Assembly: GCA_031266255.1 (NCBI GenBank)
Contig: JAISBK010000113.1
Location: forward strand, 1-43,311
Origin: Treponema sp.
GTDB taxonomy: Bacteria; Spirochaetota; Spirochaetia; Treponematales; Breznakiellaceae
Direction: 5' to 3'
Length of the DNA stretch: 43,311 nt
Positions 25,507 through 34,254 of this stretch are shown here, piece after piece. Positions within the stretch are counted from its first letter, which is position 1; each line of letters begins with the position of its first letter. The notes beneath the pieces were generated by a model, which was given only the letters and a program-made list of their open reading frames with translations, was not told the DNA's origin and made no database searches. A program made the translations under genes and the position numbers.

Positions 25507-26200
25507 GGTGCTGGTACAGGTGAAGGACTTGGTAAAAGATTACAAGTCAGGCACAGAAACCCTGCATATCCTTAGGGGTATCAGTCTTGAAGTGTTCCAG
25601 GGAAGCTCCGTGGCGGTGAGTGGTCAGAGCGGGAGCGGTAAAAGCACCCTCCTTAACATCCTAGGCGGTCTTGATCACCGGGATGCCGGTTCTGTGGAAG
25701 TGGCCGGTGTAGACATTACCGGTCTCTCGGAAAGCAGCCTGTCCCTATATCGGCGGGACCGGATTGGTTTCATCTTTCAGTTTCATTATCTCTTAAAGGA
25801 CTTCACCGCCCTGGAGAACGTGATGATCCCGGCTTATATAGCCGGCATGAAGAAGAAGGATGCCTTGGAGAAAGCCCGGCTCCTCCTTGCAGATGTACAT
25901 TTGGATACCCGGCTCCACCATTTCCCTTCTGCGCTTTCCGGTGGTGAACGTCAGCGGGTTGCGGTGGCCCGGGCCTTGGTAAACGATCCGGATCTGATTT
26001 TAGCCGATGAACCTACCGGTAATTTAGACCCGGACAACAGCGCCACCGTGGCTGAACTGCTCTACGCAGCCGCGGAGAAGTGGGGCAAGACCCTCATGGT
26101 GGTTACCCATGATGAAACCGTGGCATGCCGGGCCATGTACCGGTATACCCTAGAGGGCGGGATCCTCATGGATCATACCCCTGCAGAGAGGCTTCTATGA
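25499..26200 (+). CDS. lolD: LolD-type lipoprotein-release ATPase
   Basis: The true start is ATG 25499, inside the end of lolC; the open frame reaches upstream only by shadow codons. The product is 233 residues. Walker A is GQSGSGKSTLLN (about 42-53), the ABC signature is LSGGERQRVAVARAL and Walker B with catalytic Glu is LILADEPTGNLD. The MacB/LolD-type Q-loop region reads FIFQFHYLLKDFTALENV. It powers the LolC/LolE pair that flanks it. Overlap of start and stop on both sides (8 bp, then ATGA) indicates one translationally coupled operon. Confidence 0.95.
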   Translation: MSKVLVQVKDLVKDYKSGTETLHILRGISLEVFQGSSVAVSGQSGSGKSTLLNILGGLDHRDAGSVEVAGVDITGLSESSLSLYRRDRIGFIFQFHYLLKDFTALENVMIPAYIAGMKKKDALEKARLLLADVHLDTRLHHFPSALSGGERQRVAVARALVNDPDLILADEPTGNLDPDNSATVAELLYAAAEKWGKTLMVVTHDETVACRAMYRYTLEGGILMDHTPAERLL

Positions 26201-27462
26201 GCAGCGGGGCGGCTTACTTCATTGCCCTTCGCTACCTTTTGGGCAGAGCTCATGAGGGAGGCCGGTACCTCCGGGGCGCGGCAGCCGGGATAGCCTTGAG
26301 CCTGGTTCCCATCATCGTTACCCTTATCGTCGCGGATGGTATGATCTGGGGTATCACCAGCCGATACCTGGAACTGGGAACCGGCCACTTACAGGTGTAT
26401 AATTTCATACATTCCCAAAATCTCGAAACAATCACCCCTATTATCGAAGACGTGGAAAGTGTTCAGGGGGTATGGGCTGAACAGCATGGCCTTGGGGTAC
26501 TGGTGGGCAAACAGGGAAAAACCGGTGCAACCATACGAGCCATTGAACCCTCCTTCTGGGCGGATCCGGGAAGCAGTACCTACCTGCTTACGGTGGCAGG
26601 AGAGGCAAAACTTGAATCTGACCAGGACGTACTTTTAGGAGAAGCCCTGGCCCGGTCTCTCAGGGTTGACATCGGGGATACCATCCGGATCATGACCATC
26701 CGGGTTACTGCGGACGGCAGAAACATACCCCGGCTGAGTCCTTTTACGGTTCGGGGGATCATTTCATCAGGGTACCGGGAACTGGATGCCCTGTGGTGTA
26801 TCATCGGCTACGAGGCGGGAAAGAGGATCCTCGCTCCTGAGTTATCCTCATCATATCTTATGGTCAAGATCCAGGATCCTTATCGTAGGGCAGAAGTCAT
26901 GGCCTCATCTCTCAGGAGTCTCTTAGGCCCGGGGTATAGCGTACATACCTGGAAGGTACTCCAGCAATCCCAGTACCGTTCCTATGAATCAACCCGGCAG
27001 CTTTTGCTCTTTATCATGGCCCTCATTGTGATGGTTGCTGCGGTGAACGTATCTTCCGCCACATCCATGCTGGTAATTGAACGGCAGCGGGATATCGCGG
27101 TCCTCAAGTCCGCAGGGGCAAGTCCCAAGACCACAAGCCGGATATTTCTCTGGGGTTCCTTTCTCACCGGCCTTACCGGTGGGCTCATCGGCATTGGGGC
27201 GGGTCTTCTCCTGGGGATCAATATCAACGGTATCATTCATGGCTTGGAAGGGGTGCTGGGATTTTTTTCCGGCCTCTTTCATGGAGAAGCAGTCAAAATC
27301 CTCGATCCTGGCTATTATCTTGAAACCATTCCGATCATTATTGACTGGACCGCGGTGGTACTCATCGGTCTATTTACCATCCTCAGTTCCGTTCTCGCCT
27401 CCTGGATCCCTGCCCACCGGGCAGGAAAGCTATGGCCCTTAGAAATTCTTCGAAAATATTAG
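26197..27462 (+). CDS. lolE: LolC/LolE-type ABC transporter permease (second)
   Basis: ATG 26197 overlaps the lolD stop (ATGA), with GAGAGG before it. The product is 421 residues. The layout equals lolC: one membrane segment near residue 25-50 (GAAAGIALSLVPIIVTLIVADG), a periplasmic domain of about 230 residues and three C-terminal segments (LFIMALIVMVAAVNVSSATSML, GSFLTGLTGGLIGIGAGLLLG, AVVLIGLFTILSSVLASW). The coupling stretch is RQRDIAVLKSAGAS. Two different permeases, as in E. coli LolC and LolE, argue for a heterodimeric transporter. The operon seems to end here; no clear terminator is seen before metG. Confidence 0.85.
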   Translation: MSSGAAYFIALRYLLGRAHEGGRYLRGAAAGIALSLVPIIVTLIVADGMIWGITSRYLELGTGHLQVYNFIHSQNLETITPIIEDVESVQGVWAEQHGLGVLVGKQGKTGATIRAIEPSFWADPGSSTYLLTVAGEAKLESDQDVLLGEALARSLRVDIGDTIRIMTIRVTADGRNIPRLSPFTVRGIISSGYRELDALWCIIGYEAGKRILAPELSSSYLMVKIQDPYRRAEVMASSLRSLLGPGYSVHTWKVLQQSQYRSYESTRQLLLFIMALIVMVAAVNVSSATSMLVIERQRDIAVLKSAGASPKTTSRIFLWGSFLTGLTGGLIGIGAGLLLGININGIIHGLEGVLGFFSGLFHGEAVKILDPGYYLETIPIIIDWTAVVLIGLFTILSSVLASWIPAHRAGKLWPLEILRKY

Positions 27463-27545
27463 TTTTTCTCGTGCTCTATGCGGCTTATGTAAAAAGTATC
27501 ATGGCCACTTGGCATTTACTGGTTCTTTTACTATAGTTGGAACTT

Positions 27546-29798
27546 ATGAAACGAAGATTAATCACTTCCGCGCTGCCTTATGTGAATAATGTGCCCCACT
27601 TGGGCAATCTTATCCAGGTTCTGTCAGCGGATGCCTTTGCCCGTTTTTGCCGGCTTAGAGGCTACGATACCCTTTATGTGTGTGGTACCGATGAATACGG
27701 TACTGCCACTGAAAATAGAGCTGCCGAAGAGGGGGTCAGCCCTCAAGCCCTCTGTGACCGGTATCATGCCTTGCATGCGGATATTTATCGCTGGTTTACC
27801 ATTGCGTTTGATAAATTTGGGAGAACTTCCACCCCAATCCAAACTGAAATCGTCCAAGATATCTTCAAAAGGCTTGATGCCCAGGGTCTTATTGTGGAAC
27901 ATACCATAGAGCAGCTCCACTGCGGCCCCTGCGACCGGTTCTTGGCTGATCGGTATGTCAGGGGAACCTGTCCTTACTGCGGGTATGCCGATGCACGGGG
28001 GGATCAGTGCGAGGCCTGCGGAAAACTCCTAGACCCCACTGAGCTTAAAGAACCCCGCTGTGCCCGCTGTGGTTCCACCCCCGCGCTGCAATCCACGCAG
28101 CACCTCTACCTGGATCTCCCGAAGATCAAGAACCGGCTGGAGGAATGGATTAAAACCGCTTCGGTCCAGGGCTTTTGGGCGCATAATGCGATTCAAATGA
28201 CCCATGGATGGATTCGGGATGGCCTTAGGGAACGAGCCATCACCCGGGACCTCAAGTGGGGTATCCCGGTACCCAAGTCAGGGTATGAGCACAAGGTCTT
28301 CTATGTCTGGTTCGACGCCCCTATCGGGTATATCTCCATCACCGGGAATCTGGGGGCGGAGACTACCCCGGATTGGCACGAGTTTGTGGATACCTGGTGG
28401 AAAAACCCCCATGAGGTGGAACTGTATCAGTTTATCGGGAAGGACAATATCCCGTTCCATACGGTGATCTTCCCCTCAAGCCTGCTGGGGGCATCTGGTC
28501 CTGAGGGGAGTGCAGATCAGTGGACCATGCTGTACCACATGTCCAGCACCGAGTATCTCAATTACGAGAGCGGAAAATTCTCCAAGTCCAAGGGGGTGGG
28601 CGTTTTCGGTACCGATGCCATGGAAACCGGTATAGCCCCGGATGTGTGGCGCTTCTATATCTTCTATAACCGGCCTGAAAAGGCGGACGCCCTCTTTACC
28701 TGGAAGGATTTCCAGGAGAAGGTGAACGGTGAGCTCATCGGCAATCTGGGAAACTTGGTGAACCGGACCTTGTCCTTTGTAAGCCGGTATTACGAGGGAA
28801 CCGTGCCGCAGGATGCAGGAAATCCGCAGTTCTGGGAAACCCTGAAGCAGTACGAACAGCAGATTACCGACAAATTGGAACGGGCAGAACTCCGGGATGC
28901 CTTTAGGCTGGTATTTGAGCTTGCCTCATTTGCCAACAAGACCTTTCAGGATGGAGAGCCTTGGCGGAAGCGGAAAACGGATCCGCCTGCAGCCGCGGCC
29001 CTTATCCGGGACCTTTGTTATGCGGTACGGGATATTGCGATCCTGATCGAGCCGTATATGCCCACTGCAGCGGAAAAGATCGCCTCATTTTTGGGGCTTT
29101 CCTTTAAGAAAGAAACCGGCGCGCGTCTCTCCTGGGAATTGCTGGGCCGAGATCAGGGCCTTTCCCGCGTGGAGAAGAGCGAGGTTCTGTTCCCTAAACT
29201 GGAAGACGAGTTGGTGGAAACCTTACGGGAACGGTACTCCGGGAGCCAGCAGGATCGGGCGGCGCGGCAAACCGCGCAAGAGGCCCCTTCGGTCTCTGCA
29301 CCCCCGGTTCCTGATTTCAGAGAAACCCTGGATTTACGGGTTGCCCAAATTATACGGGTTGAGCCGCATCCCAAGGCGGATAAGCTCTATATCGAAACCC
29401 TGGAAATAGCCGGGGAAGAGCGGGTTATTGTTTCTGGGCTTGCGCCCTTTTATACCCCAGAGGAACTGCTGGGTAAACGTATCATTGTAGCCTATAACCT
29501 CAAACCAGCAAAACTCCGGGGGGTGGAAAGCCGGGGTATGCTGTTGGCAGCGTCGATCACCGATGCAGCGGGCCATGAACAGGTGGAAGTACTGGATGCA
29601 GGGGAGACTCCTACAGGAACGGTGGTAGAACGTGAAGGAACCGAGCCGGGAACGCCGCCTCATGTAATTGATCTCAAGACGTTTCTTGCTATTCCCTTGA
29701 CCGTGGAAAACTATACCGTGATGTCCGGCGGCAAAGCCCTGCTTTTAGCGGGACATCCCTTACGGACGAAGGTGCTTGTATCAGGTGAGGTCCATTAG
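27546..29798 (+). CDS. metG: Methionyl-tRNA synthetase
   Basis: ATG 27546 is the start; the open frame extends to a TTG at 27537. The product is 750 residues, the long form. The class I signatures are HLGN (NVPHLGNLIQVL, about 18) and KFSKSKG (KMSKS class, about 340). The zinc-binding insert has paired cysteines (CGPC, CPYC, CEAC, CARC around residues 120-180), the four-Cys-pair MetRS form. An anticodon-binding helical domain follows, then a C-terminal tRNA-binding (EMAP-II/Trbp111-like) domain from about 590 (DLRVAQIIRVEPHPKADKLYIETL ... RGVESRGMLLAA). It charges initiator and elongator tRNAs with methionine. It is immediately followed by a FemAB gene. Confidence 0.97.
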   Translation: MKRRLITSALPYVNNVPHLGNLIQVLSADAFARFCRLRGYDTLYVCGTDEYGTATENRAAEEGVSPQALCDRYHALHADIYRWFTIAFDKFGRTSTPIQTEIVQDIFKRLDAQGLIVEHTIEQLHCGPCDRFLADRYVRGTCPYCGYADARGDQCEACGKLLDPTELKEPRCARCGSTPALQSTQHLYLDLPKIKNRLEEWIKTASVQGFWAHNAIQMTHGWIRDGLRERAITRDLKWGIPVPKSGYEHKVFYVWFDAPIGYISITGNLGAETTPDWHEFVDTWWKNPHEVELYQFIGKDNIPFHTVIFPSSLLGASGPEGSADQWTMLYHMSSTEYLNYESGKFSKSKGVGVFGTDAMETGIAPDVWRFYIFYNRPEKADALFTWKDFQEKVNGELIGNLGNLVNRTLSFVSRYYEGTVPQDAGNPQFWETLKQYEQQITDKLERAELRDAFRLVFELASFANKTFQDGEPWRKRKTDPPAAAALIRDLCYAVRDIAILIEPYMPTAAEKIASFLGLSFKKETGARLSWELLGRDQGLSRVEKSEVLFPKLEDELVETLRERYSGSQQDRAARQTAQEAPSVSAPPVPDFRETLDLRVAQIIRVEPHPKADKLYIETLEIAGEERVIVSGLAPFYTPEELLGKRIIVAYNLKPAKLRGVESRGMLLAASITDAAGHEQVEVLDAGETPTGTVVEREGTEPGTPPHVIDLKTFLAIPLTVENYTVMSGGKALLLAGHPLRTKVLVSGEVH

Positions 29799-30928
29799 TG
29801 CGGCTCAATAGAGGAGCGGTCTCAGGAAAAAACGGTCTTTCCCTTCCTGGGCAGTACCTGAGGAGCATCCTGCCTACTGATCTCGCGCAATGTAACCAGG
29901 CGAATTCCTTTTTGCAGTCAGGGTGTTGGGGCAGTTTTAAGGCCCGGTTCGGCTGGAATGCCCGGGCATTTCTTGCCGACTGGGGGGAATGGGGGACAAG
30001 GCCCTTACTGTTGATACGGCGGCGTTTAGGGCCCTGGTTTTCCTTTGCGTATATACCCTGGGGACCGGAGTTACCCGAAGACTTTCCGGTCCAAGATGAG
30101 GCCCGGAATCAGGCCCTCAAGGAGCTTGCCCAAGCCTTACATGCCTTCCTGCCGGCGAATACCGCCTTTATCCGGTTTGATCCTCCCTGGTATACTGAAG
30201 GCCCTGAAACTACCCGGCCCCCGATCCATCTTCCTTTTTCTCCTGCAGGAGCAGATGTACAGCCTGCGGACACGGTATTGGTGGACCTTACCGGTTCTGA
30301 AGAAACCATACTCAAAAAGATGAAAAGTAAATGGCGGTATAACATACAGCTTGCCCATAGAAAGGGAGTCCTGGTGCGACAGGCCGGGGAAGAGGAACTG
30401 GACCGGTTTTATGAACTGCTCAAAGAGACGGCAAAACGGGACGGCATCGCCATTCACGGCAGTGAATATTATACCACCCTCTTTATCCATTGCCGGGATT
30501 ATGCTGAGGGGCAGAACGGGGAAGGACTCGATCTCCGGCTGTACCTGGCGGAACATGAAGGGGACTTTTTAGCTGCGGTGGTGGTCCTATTCCGGGGAAA
30601 CACCGGGGTGTATCTGTATGGGGCATCTTCGGATCAGAAGCGAAACCTCATGGCCCCCTATGCCCTTCAATGGAAGGCCATGAAGGATGCTCAAGCCCAG
30701 GGCTGTAAAGTTTATGATCTCTTTGGCATACCCCCTGCCGAAGATCCGCATCATCCTATGGCAGGGCTTTACCGATTCAAGACCGGTTTTGGAGGCCGTA
30801 TTATCCATCGTCCAGGAAGCTGGGATTATACCTACCGTCCCCTGGTAAGGCGGGTGTTTAACAGCCTTGAAGCCCTAAGGAAAGGGCTTCGGACGTGTAA
30901 GCGAAAGCTGCGAAAGGGCAAGCACTAA
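29798..30928 (+). CDS. FemAB/FemX-type peptidoglycan branching aminoacyltransferase
   Basis: The GTG start shares one base with the metG stop (TAGTG) and has AGGTGAGG just before it. The product is 376 residues with the twin GNAT-like fold of FemABX enzymes. An early ANSFLQSGCWGSFKARFGW (about 37-55) is diagnostic, followed by YIPWGPELP, KMKSKWRYNIQLAHRKGV (about 175-192) and a YLYGASSDQKRNLMAPYALQWKAMKDAQAQG region (about 270-300) ending in YDLFGIPP. These enzymes attach amino acids from charged tRNA to the lipid II stem peptide. Coupling to metG may only be positional. Which amino acid is added cannot be read from the sequence. Confidence 0.85.
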   Translation: MRLNRGAVSGKNGLSLPGQYLRSILPTDLAQCNQANSFLQSGCWGSFKARFGWNARAFLADWGEWGTRPLLLIRRRLGPWFSFAYIPWGPELPEDFPVQDEARNQALKELAQALHAFLPANTAFIRFDPPWYTEGPETTRPPIHLPFSPAGADVQPADTVLVDLTGSEETILKKMKSKWRYNIQLAHRKGVLVRQAGEEELDRFYELLKETAKRDGIAIHGSEYYTTLFIHCRDYAEGQNGEGLDLRLYLAEHEGDFLAAVVVLFRGNTGVYLYGASSDQKRNLMAPYALQWKAMKDAQAQGCKVYDLFGIPPAEDPHHPMAGLYRFKTGFGGRIIHRPGSWDYTYRPLVRRVFNSLEALRKGLRTCKRKLRKGKH

Positions 30929-31046
30929 AGGACGGGGAGCTTTGAGGATTTTCCGTGGAGACGGAAGTCTGGGAGAACAAGCCCTGCATACAGCTGGTTA
31001 AACCAATTAAACATATAATCATAAATACTTTAGAAAGGAACATGGT

Positions 31047-31385
31047 ATGTTTTATTATTATCTTTGTGCATTTTTTACATTAGTGAGTTCTGCGGTTAGT
31101 TGTGGCTTCTCTATAGAAGCCTATTTAAAATCAAAATTACAAAAAGATATATCTTTTACCCATGCTCAGTATGCTATGTCGAGAAGTTTTTCATTATTTT
31201 TTGTTGCAATTGGATTGTTTATATTTATTTCTAATGCATATTTGATAGCACTATCAGTAGTTATGATTGGGATTCAATTATTTGATGGTATTATCGGCAT
31301 TAAAATAAACACTTTCAAAACCATTGGACCTATACTGACAGCTATAGGAAACGCTATTGTATTGATACTATTTCTCATGAAATAG
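31047..31385 (+). CDS. Small membrane protein, unknown function, AT-rich
   Basis: The product is 112 residues and almost wholly hydrophobic, with three or four membrane helices (about 1-22, 47-65, 66-82 and 92-110) and short loops. AAAGGA lies 7 bases before the ATG, and TATAAT at 31014-31019 could be a -10 element. Base composition is clearly more AT-rich than upstream metG and femAB, marking the left end of an acquired segment that continues to about 34270. A repeat element follows its stop by 47 bp, so it may be one unit of a cassette array. I recognise no family. Confidence 0.7.
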   Translation: MFYYYLCAFFTLVSSAVSCGFSIEAYLKSKLQKDISFTHAQYAMSRSFSLFFVAIGLFIFISNAYLIALSVVMIGIQLFDGIIGIKINTFKTIGPILTAIGNAIVLILFLMK

Positions 31386-31432
31386 GGGTTAATAAAAGTA
31401 AAGAAAAATAGCATATAAAGTAAAAAACCTGG

Positions 31433-31499
31433 GCATAACGAGGCGGTCGAATTAATCTGTTTTAAGGCCTTTGGGCACTATATATAGCGGTTGTTCGGC
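31433..31499 (+). repeat. attC-like repeat, copy 1
   Basis: Copy 1 runs from GCATAAC (31433-31439) to GTTCGGC (31493-31499). It shares a 20-base identical block (31446-31465, GTCGAATTAATCTGTTTTAA) and a 22-base block with 20 matches (31476-31497) with copy 2 at 32451-32547. Its ends resemble, without fully matching, the RYYYAAC...GTTRRRY boxes of integron attC sites. The carbon-nitrogen hydrolase gene lies exactly between the two copies. Confidence 0.6.
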
Positions 31500-31508
31500 T
31501 ACTATATA

Positions 31509-31537
31509 TTGACATAAAAAAATGAATAGAATATTAT
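31509..31537 (+). promoter_or_regulatory. Promoter of the carbon-nitrogen hydrolase gene
   Basis: TTGACA (31509-31514) and TATTAT (31532-31537) are 17 bases apart. The promoter begins 10 bp after repeat copy 1, so the unit between the repeats carries its own promoter. Confidence 0.7.
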
Positions 31538-31562
31538 ATTGGTGTAAGGAAGGAAATAAAAC

Positions 31563-32456
31563 ATGGACAAATTTAGGGTCGCGTTGCTTCAATTAATACC
31601 AACAAACAATCAAAATGAAAATTTGGAAAAAGGAATAAAATATTGTAAGTTAGCTAAAGAATTAGGAGCCGATCTTGCCCTTTTCCCGGAAATGTGGAAT
31701 ATAGGGTATATCTTTCCTTTGGAAAATATACATGAATGGATGGAAAATGCAATAGATATAAACAGTAAGTTTATAAAAACATTTCAAGAAGAAGCAAAAA
31801 TATTGAATATGGCAATAGGCATTACCTATTTAGAAAAATGGCCTAATTTACCAAGAAATACTTTGTCAATAATAGATCGTTTTGGAAATTGTGTTTTAAC
31901 GTATGCAAAAATACATACTTGTGATTTTGATAATGAAATACATTTAACGCCTGGAGATGATTTCTACGTTACAAACCTAGATACTGAAAATGGAGAAATA
32001 AAAATAGGTGCGATGATTTGTTATGATAGAGAATTTCCCGAAAGTGCAAGGATATTAATGCTAAAAGGAGCTGAAATTGTATTAGTACCTAATGCATGTC
32101 CCATAGAAATAAATAGAAAAAGCCAGTTAAGAACGAGGGCCTTTGAAAATATGATAGGTATAGCAATGACAAATTATGCAGGTGGAAAAGTTGATTGTAA
32201 TGGACATTCATTAGCCTATGATGGTATAGTATATAGAGAAGTAAGTCCAAATACTTTTGAATCAAGAGATACATTAATTATTGAAGCTGGTGAAGCAGAA
32301 GGGATTTATATAGCAGAATTTAATATTGAAAATATTCGGAAATATAGAAAGAAAGAAGTGTGGGGGAATGCATATAGAAAACCAAATAAATATGCGATCA
32401 TAATTTCTGAAAAAATAGAAGAACCATTTATAAGAAATAATACTCGTTTTGCCTAA
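31563..32456 (+). CDS. Carbon-nitrogen hydrolase (nitrilase superfamily amidase)
   Basis: The product is 297 residues. The catalytic triad of the superfamily is present: Glu in LALFPEMWNIG (about 43), Lys in TYAKIHTCDF (about 118) and Cys in GAMICYDREFPESAR (about 154). These enzymes hydrolyse small amides, ureides or omega-amido acids through a cysteine thioester; the substrate is not evident. AAGGAAGG supplies the ribosome binding site. The gene is AT-rich (many AAA, ATA and TTA codons) compared with the surrounding chromosome. Its stop TAA lies inside the GCCTAAC that starts repeat copy 2, an arrangement usual in integron gene cassettes. Together with the promoter at 31509 this looks like a mobile single-gene unit. 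Confidence 0.88.
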   Translation: MDKFRVALLQLIPTNNQNENLEKGIKYCKLAKELGADLALFPEMWNIGYIFPLENIHEWMENAIDINSKFIKTFQEEAKILNMAIGITYLEKWPNLPRNTLSIIDRFGNCVLTYAKIHTCDFDNEIHLTPGDDFYVTNLDTENGEIKIGAMICYDREFPESARILMLKGAEIVLVPNACPIEINRKSQLRTRAFENMIGIAMTNYAGGKVDCNGHSLAYDGIVYREVSPNTFESRDTLIIEAGEAEGIYIAEFNIENIRKYRKKEVWGNAYRKPNKYAIIISEKIEEPFIRNNTRFA

Positions 32457-32547
32457 CGATACTGTCGAATTAATCTGTTTTAATGTCTTTGATCACTCCA
32501 AATAGCGTATAATCAACTAAAAATACACTGTATATAGCGGTTATTCG
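32451..32547 (+). repeat. attC-like repeat, copy 2
   Basis: It begins at GCCTAAC (32451-32457), a perfect RYYYAAC box containing the stop codon of the hydrolase gene, and ends in GTTATTC (32540-32546), a near GTTRRRY. The outer blocks match copy 1 (32464-32483 and 32526-32547), and about 30 extra bases lie in the middle, as in attC sites, which vary centrally. From here to the MATE gene, 32548-32760 holds no gene I trust: only a GC-richer patch with two small hairpins (CCGCC/GGCGG at 32578-32591 and CAGCC/GGCTG near 32655-32667). Confidence 0.6.
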
Positions 32548-32760
32548 AATGATTAGGGATGAATTCAACAGTCTCAGCCGCCTTACGGCGGATCCGGGAT
32601 TCCATTCGCCTAGGTCGACTGCACCTCTCACACCTCCCTCCATCCACATTTTTGCAGCCCTGGGCTGGCAAAACCTCATACGGATTTTTTTACCCCAAAT
32701 TTGTCGTCGTACCGTGTGCTATCCTTAGCGTGGGCAATTTTATAAAATGCTTAATACAAT

Positions 32761-34122
32761 TTATTCCTTATACATGATTGCCGTAGGTTCATTTGAAATA
32801 ACCTGTCTTTTTATTTTAAAATAAATAATACAAAGTATTATCGAAAACACGGTTGAAATTGGCGGAGCAAACCCAATTTGTAACATAGAAACTTCCGGTA
32901 TTTTACTAACAAAATAGGAAAAGGGAATACGCACAAGAAATGCGGAAAGCATGCCTTGAACCAAAACAAATACCGTGTTTCCACAACCATTAAAATAACC
33001 TATAAAACAAAACAAAAAACAAACAAGAACACAGTCAATGGAATAGGATTTCATGTATTCCGCGCAAGCCGCGATTACTTCAATGTCGTTTGAAAATATT
33101 CCTGCAAGAATGTGACCATACCAAAATGAAAAAACAAAACAGATAATCCCAAAAATAAGAGAAGAACTTATAGCATAATACATGCCTTTTTTTGCTCGTT
33201 CAGATTTATGTGCGCCAATATTCTGAGCTGAAAACGTTGATACCGATGACATATACGACATCGGTATCAACATAATAAATATCGCAATTTTCTCATTAAT
33301 ACCAATTGCCGCAGATGCAACGAGCCCAAGGGAATTTACAATTGCTGTAATAATGAGAAAAGAAAGATTGGTTAACATATCTTGAAAGGCAAGGGGAGTA
33401 CCAAACTTTAATATGTTTGCAATTTCCATTGGATGAAACCGGATACTTTTTCTTGAGAAGGTAAATGGTAAGCCTTTTGTCTTAATTATTATAAGCGATA
33501 ATATGACGCTTATGGCTTGCGCAAAAACGGTTGCAATCGCTGCACCTGCGGCATCAAGATTAAAAATACCTACCAGTAATAGATCTCCTATAATATTTAC
33601 AAAACAGGCAATAGCTACAAAAAAAAGCGGTAATTTTGAATTTCCAATTCCTCTGAAGATTCCGCTTATTAAATTATATGCCACAATAAAAACAGTTCCT
33701 GCCGAACAAATCAAGATATATTGTATTGATTTATCAAATGCCACTTCAGGAGTATGCATTAATTTCACTATAGGTGTTACAAATACCATCATGATTATAG
33801 TAACGATAACTGCCACTACTGCAAACAAGCATATTGATGCACCTACCGTTCTTTCAGCTTGTTTAGTTTGTTTTGCGCCCATTATTTGTCCAATCATTAT
33901 TGTTGTGCCCATAGTAAGTCCGGTAATAATACCGGTAATGGTCTGCATGACTTGGCTGCCGATTGCTACGGCTGAGATACTTGAAGCATCACCGAAATGA
34001 CCAACTACCATTAAATCAACTGCCCCATACATAGCCTGCAAAAAAATTGCAAATAAAATAGGAACCGTAAATTTTATTAAGGGAAAAAAATAGCCACCTT
34101 TTGTAAAATCAAAGCTTTTCAT
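32761..34122 (-). CDS. MATE family multidrug/organic cation efflux transporter
   Basis: The product is 453 residues with about 12 membrane helices in two homologous halves, typical of MATE exporters (DinF/NorM-like), which use sodium or proton gradients. Recognisable parts are YGAVDLMVVGHFGDASSISAVAIGSQVM at about 31-58, ISGIFRGIGNSKLPLF in the first half and GTPLAFQDMLTNLSF and YFNGCGNTVFVLVQG in the second. The gene is the only - strand member of the AT-rich segment. On its strand it is preceded by a good promoter and a leader containing an intrinsic terminator, so expression seems to be controlled by attenuation. The Shine-Dalgarno is weak (GAAGAAAG). The substrate is unknown. Confidence 0.9.
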   Translation of the reverse strand: MKSFDFTKGGYFFPLIKFTVPILFAIFLQAMYGAVDLMVVGHFGDASSISAVAIGSQVMQTITGIITGLTMGTTIMIGQIMGAKQTKQAERTVGASICLFAVVAVIVTIIMMVFVTPIVKLMHTPEVAFDKSIQYILICSAGTVFIVAYNLISGIFRGIGNSKLPLFFVAIACFVNIIGDLLLVGIFNLDAAGAAIATVFAQAISVILSLIIIKTKGLPFTFSRKSIRFHPMEIANILKFGTPLAFQDMLTNLSFLIITAIVNSLGLVASAAIGINEKIAIFIMLIPMSYMSSVSTFSAQNIGAHKSERAKKGMYYAISSSLIFGIICFVFSFWYGHILAGIFSNDIEVIAACAEYMKSYSIDCVLVCFLFCFIGYFNGCGNTVFVLVQGMLSAFLVRIPFSYFVSKIPEVSMLQIGFAPPISTVFSIILCIIYFKIKRQVISNEPTAIMYKE

Positions 34123-34136
34123 AACAAACTTTCTTC

Positions 34137-34188
34137 AAAAAAAGGCCGGATAAAATACCGGGCGACACCCGACATCTTATCCGGCCTT
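34137..34188 (-). terminator. Intrinsic terminator in the leader of the MATE gene (attenuator)
   Basis: On the - strand the leader reads AAGGCCGGATAA, an inner CGGG/CCCG hairpin, TTATCCGGCCTT, then a T-run. The outer 12-bp stem (34142-34153 with 34177-34188) is perfect. The T-run ends about 15 bases before the ATG of the exporter, so a transcript from the promoter at 34226-34254 must read through it. A GGGCG at about 34203-34207 can pair with CGCCC in the terminator loop. No known riboswitch class was recognised. Confidence 0.75.
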
Positions 34189-34225
34189 GTAATTGCGATT
34201 ACACGCCCTCCGATGAACTTTTTAA

Positions 34226-34254
34226 AATATACTATTTTGTTTTTTCCTAGTCAA
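34226..34254 (-). promoter_or_regulatory. Promoter of the MATE exporter leader
   Basis: On the - strand TTGACT (34254-34249) and TATATT (34231-34226) are 17 bases apart. Transcription would start near 34219, about 97 nt before the ATG, giving the leader with the terminator hairpin. Confidence 0.75.

Noticed and set aside
32470..32679. 69-residue reading frame on the - strand in the gap before the MATE gene
   Set aside because: It has no ribosome binding site, overlaps repeat copy 2 and has no recognisable domain. It is more likely a repeat or remnant than a gene.
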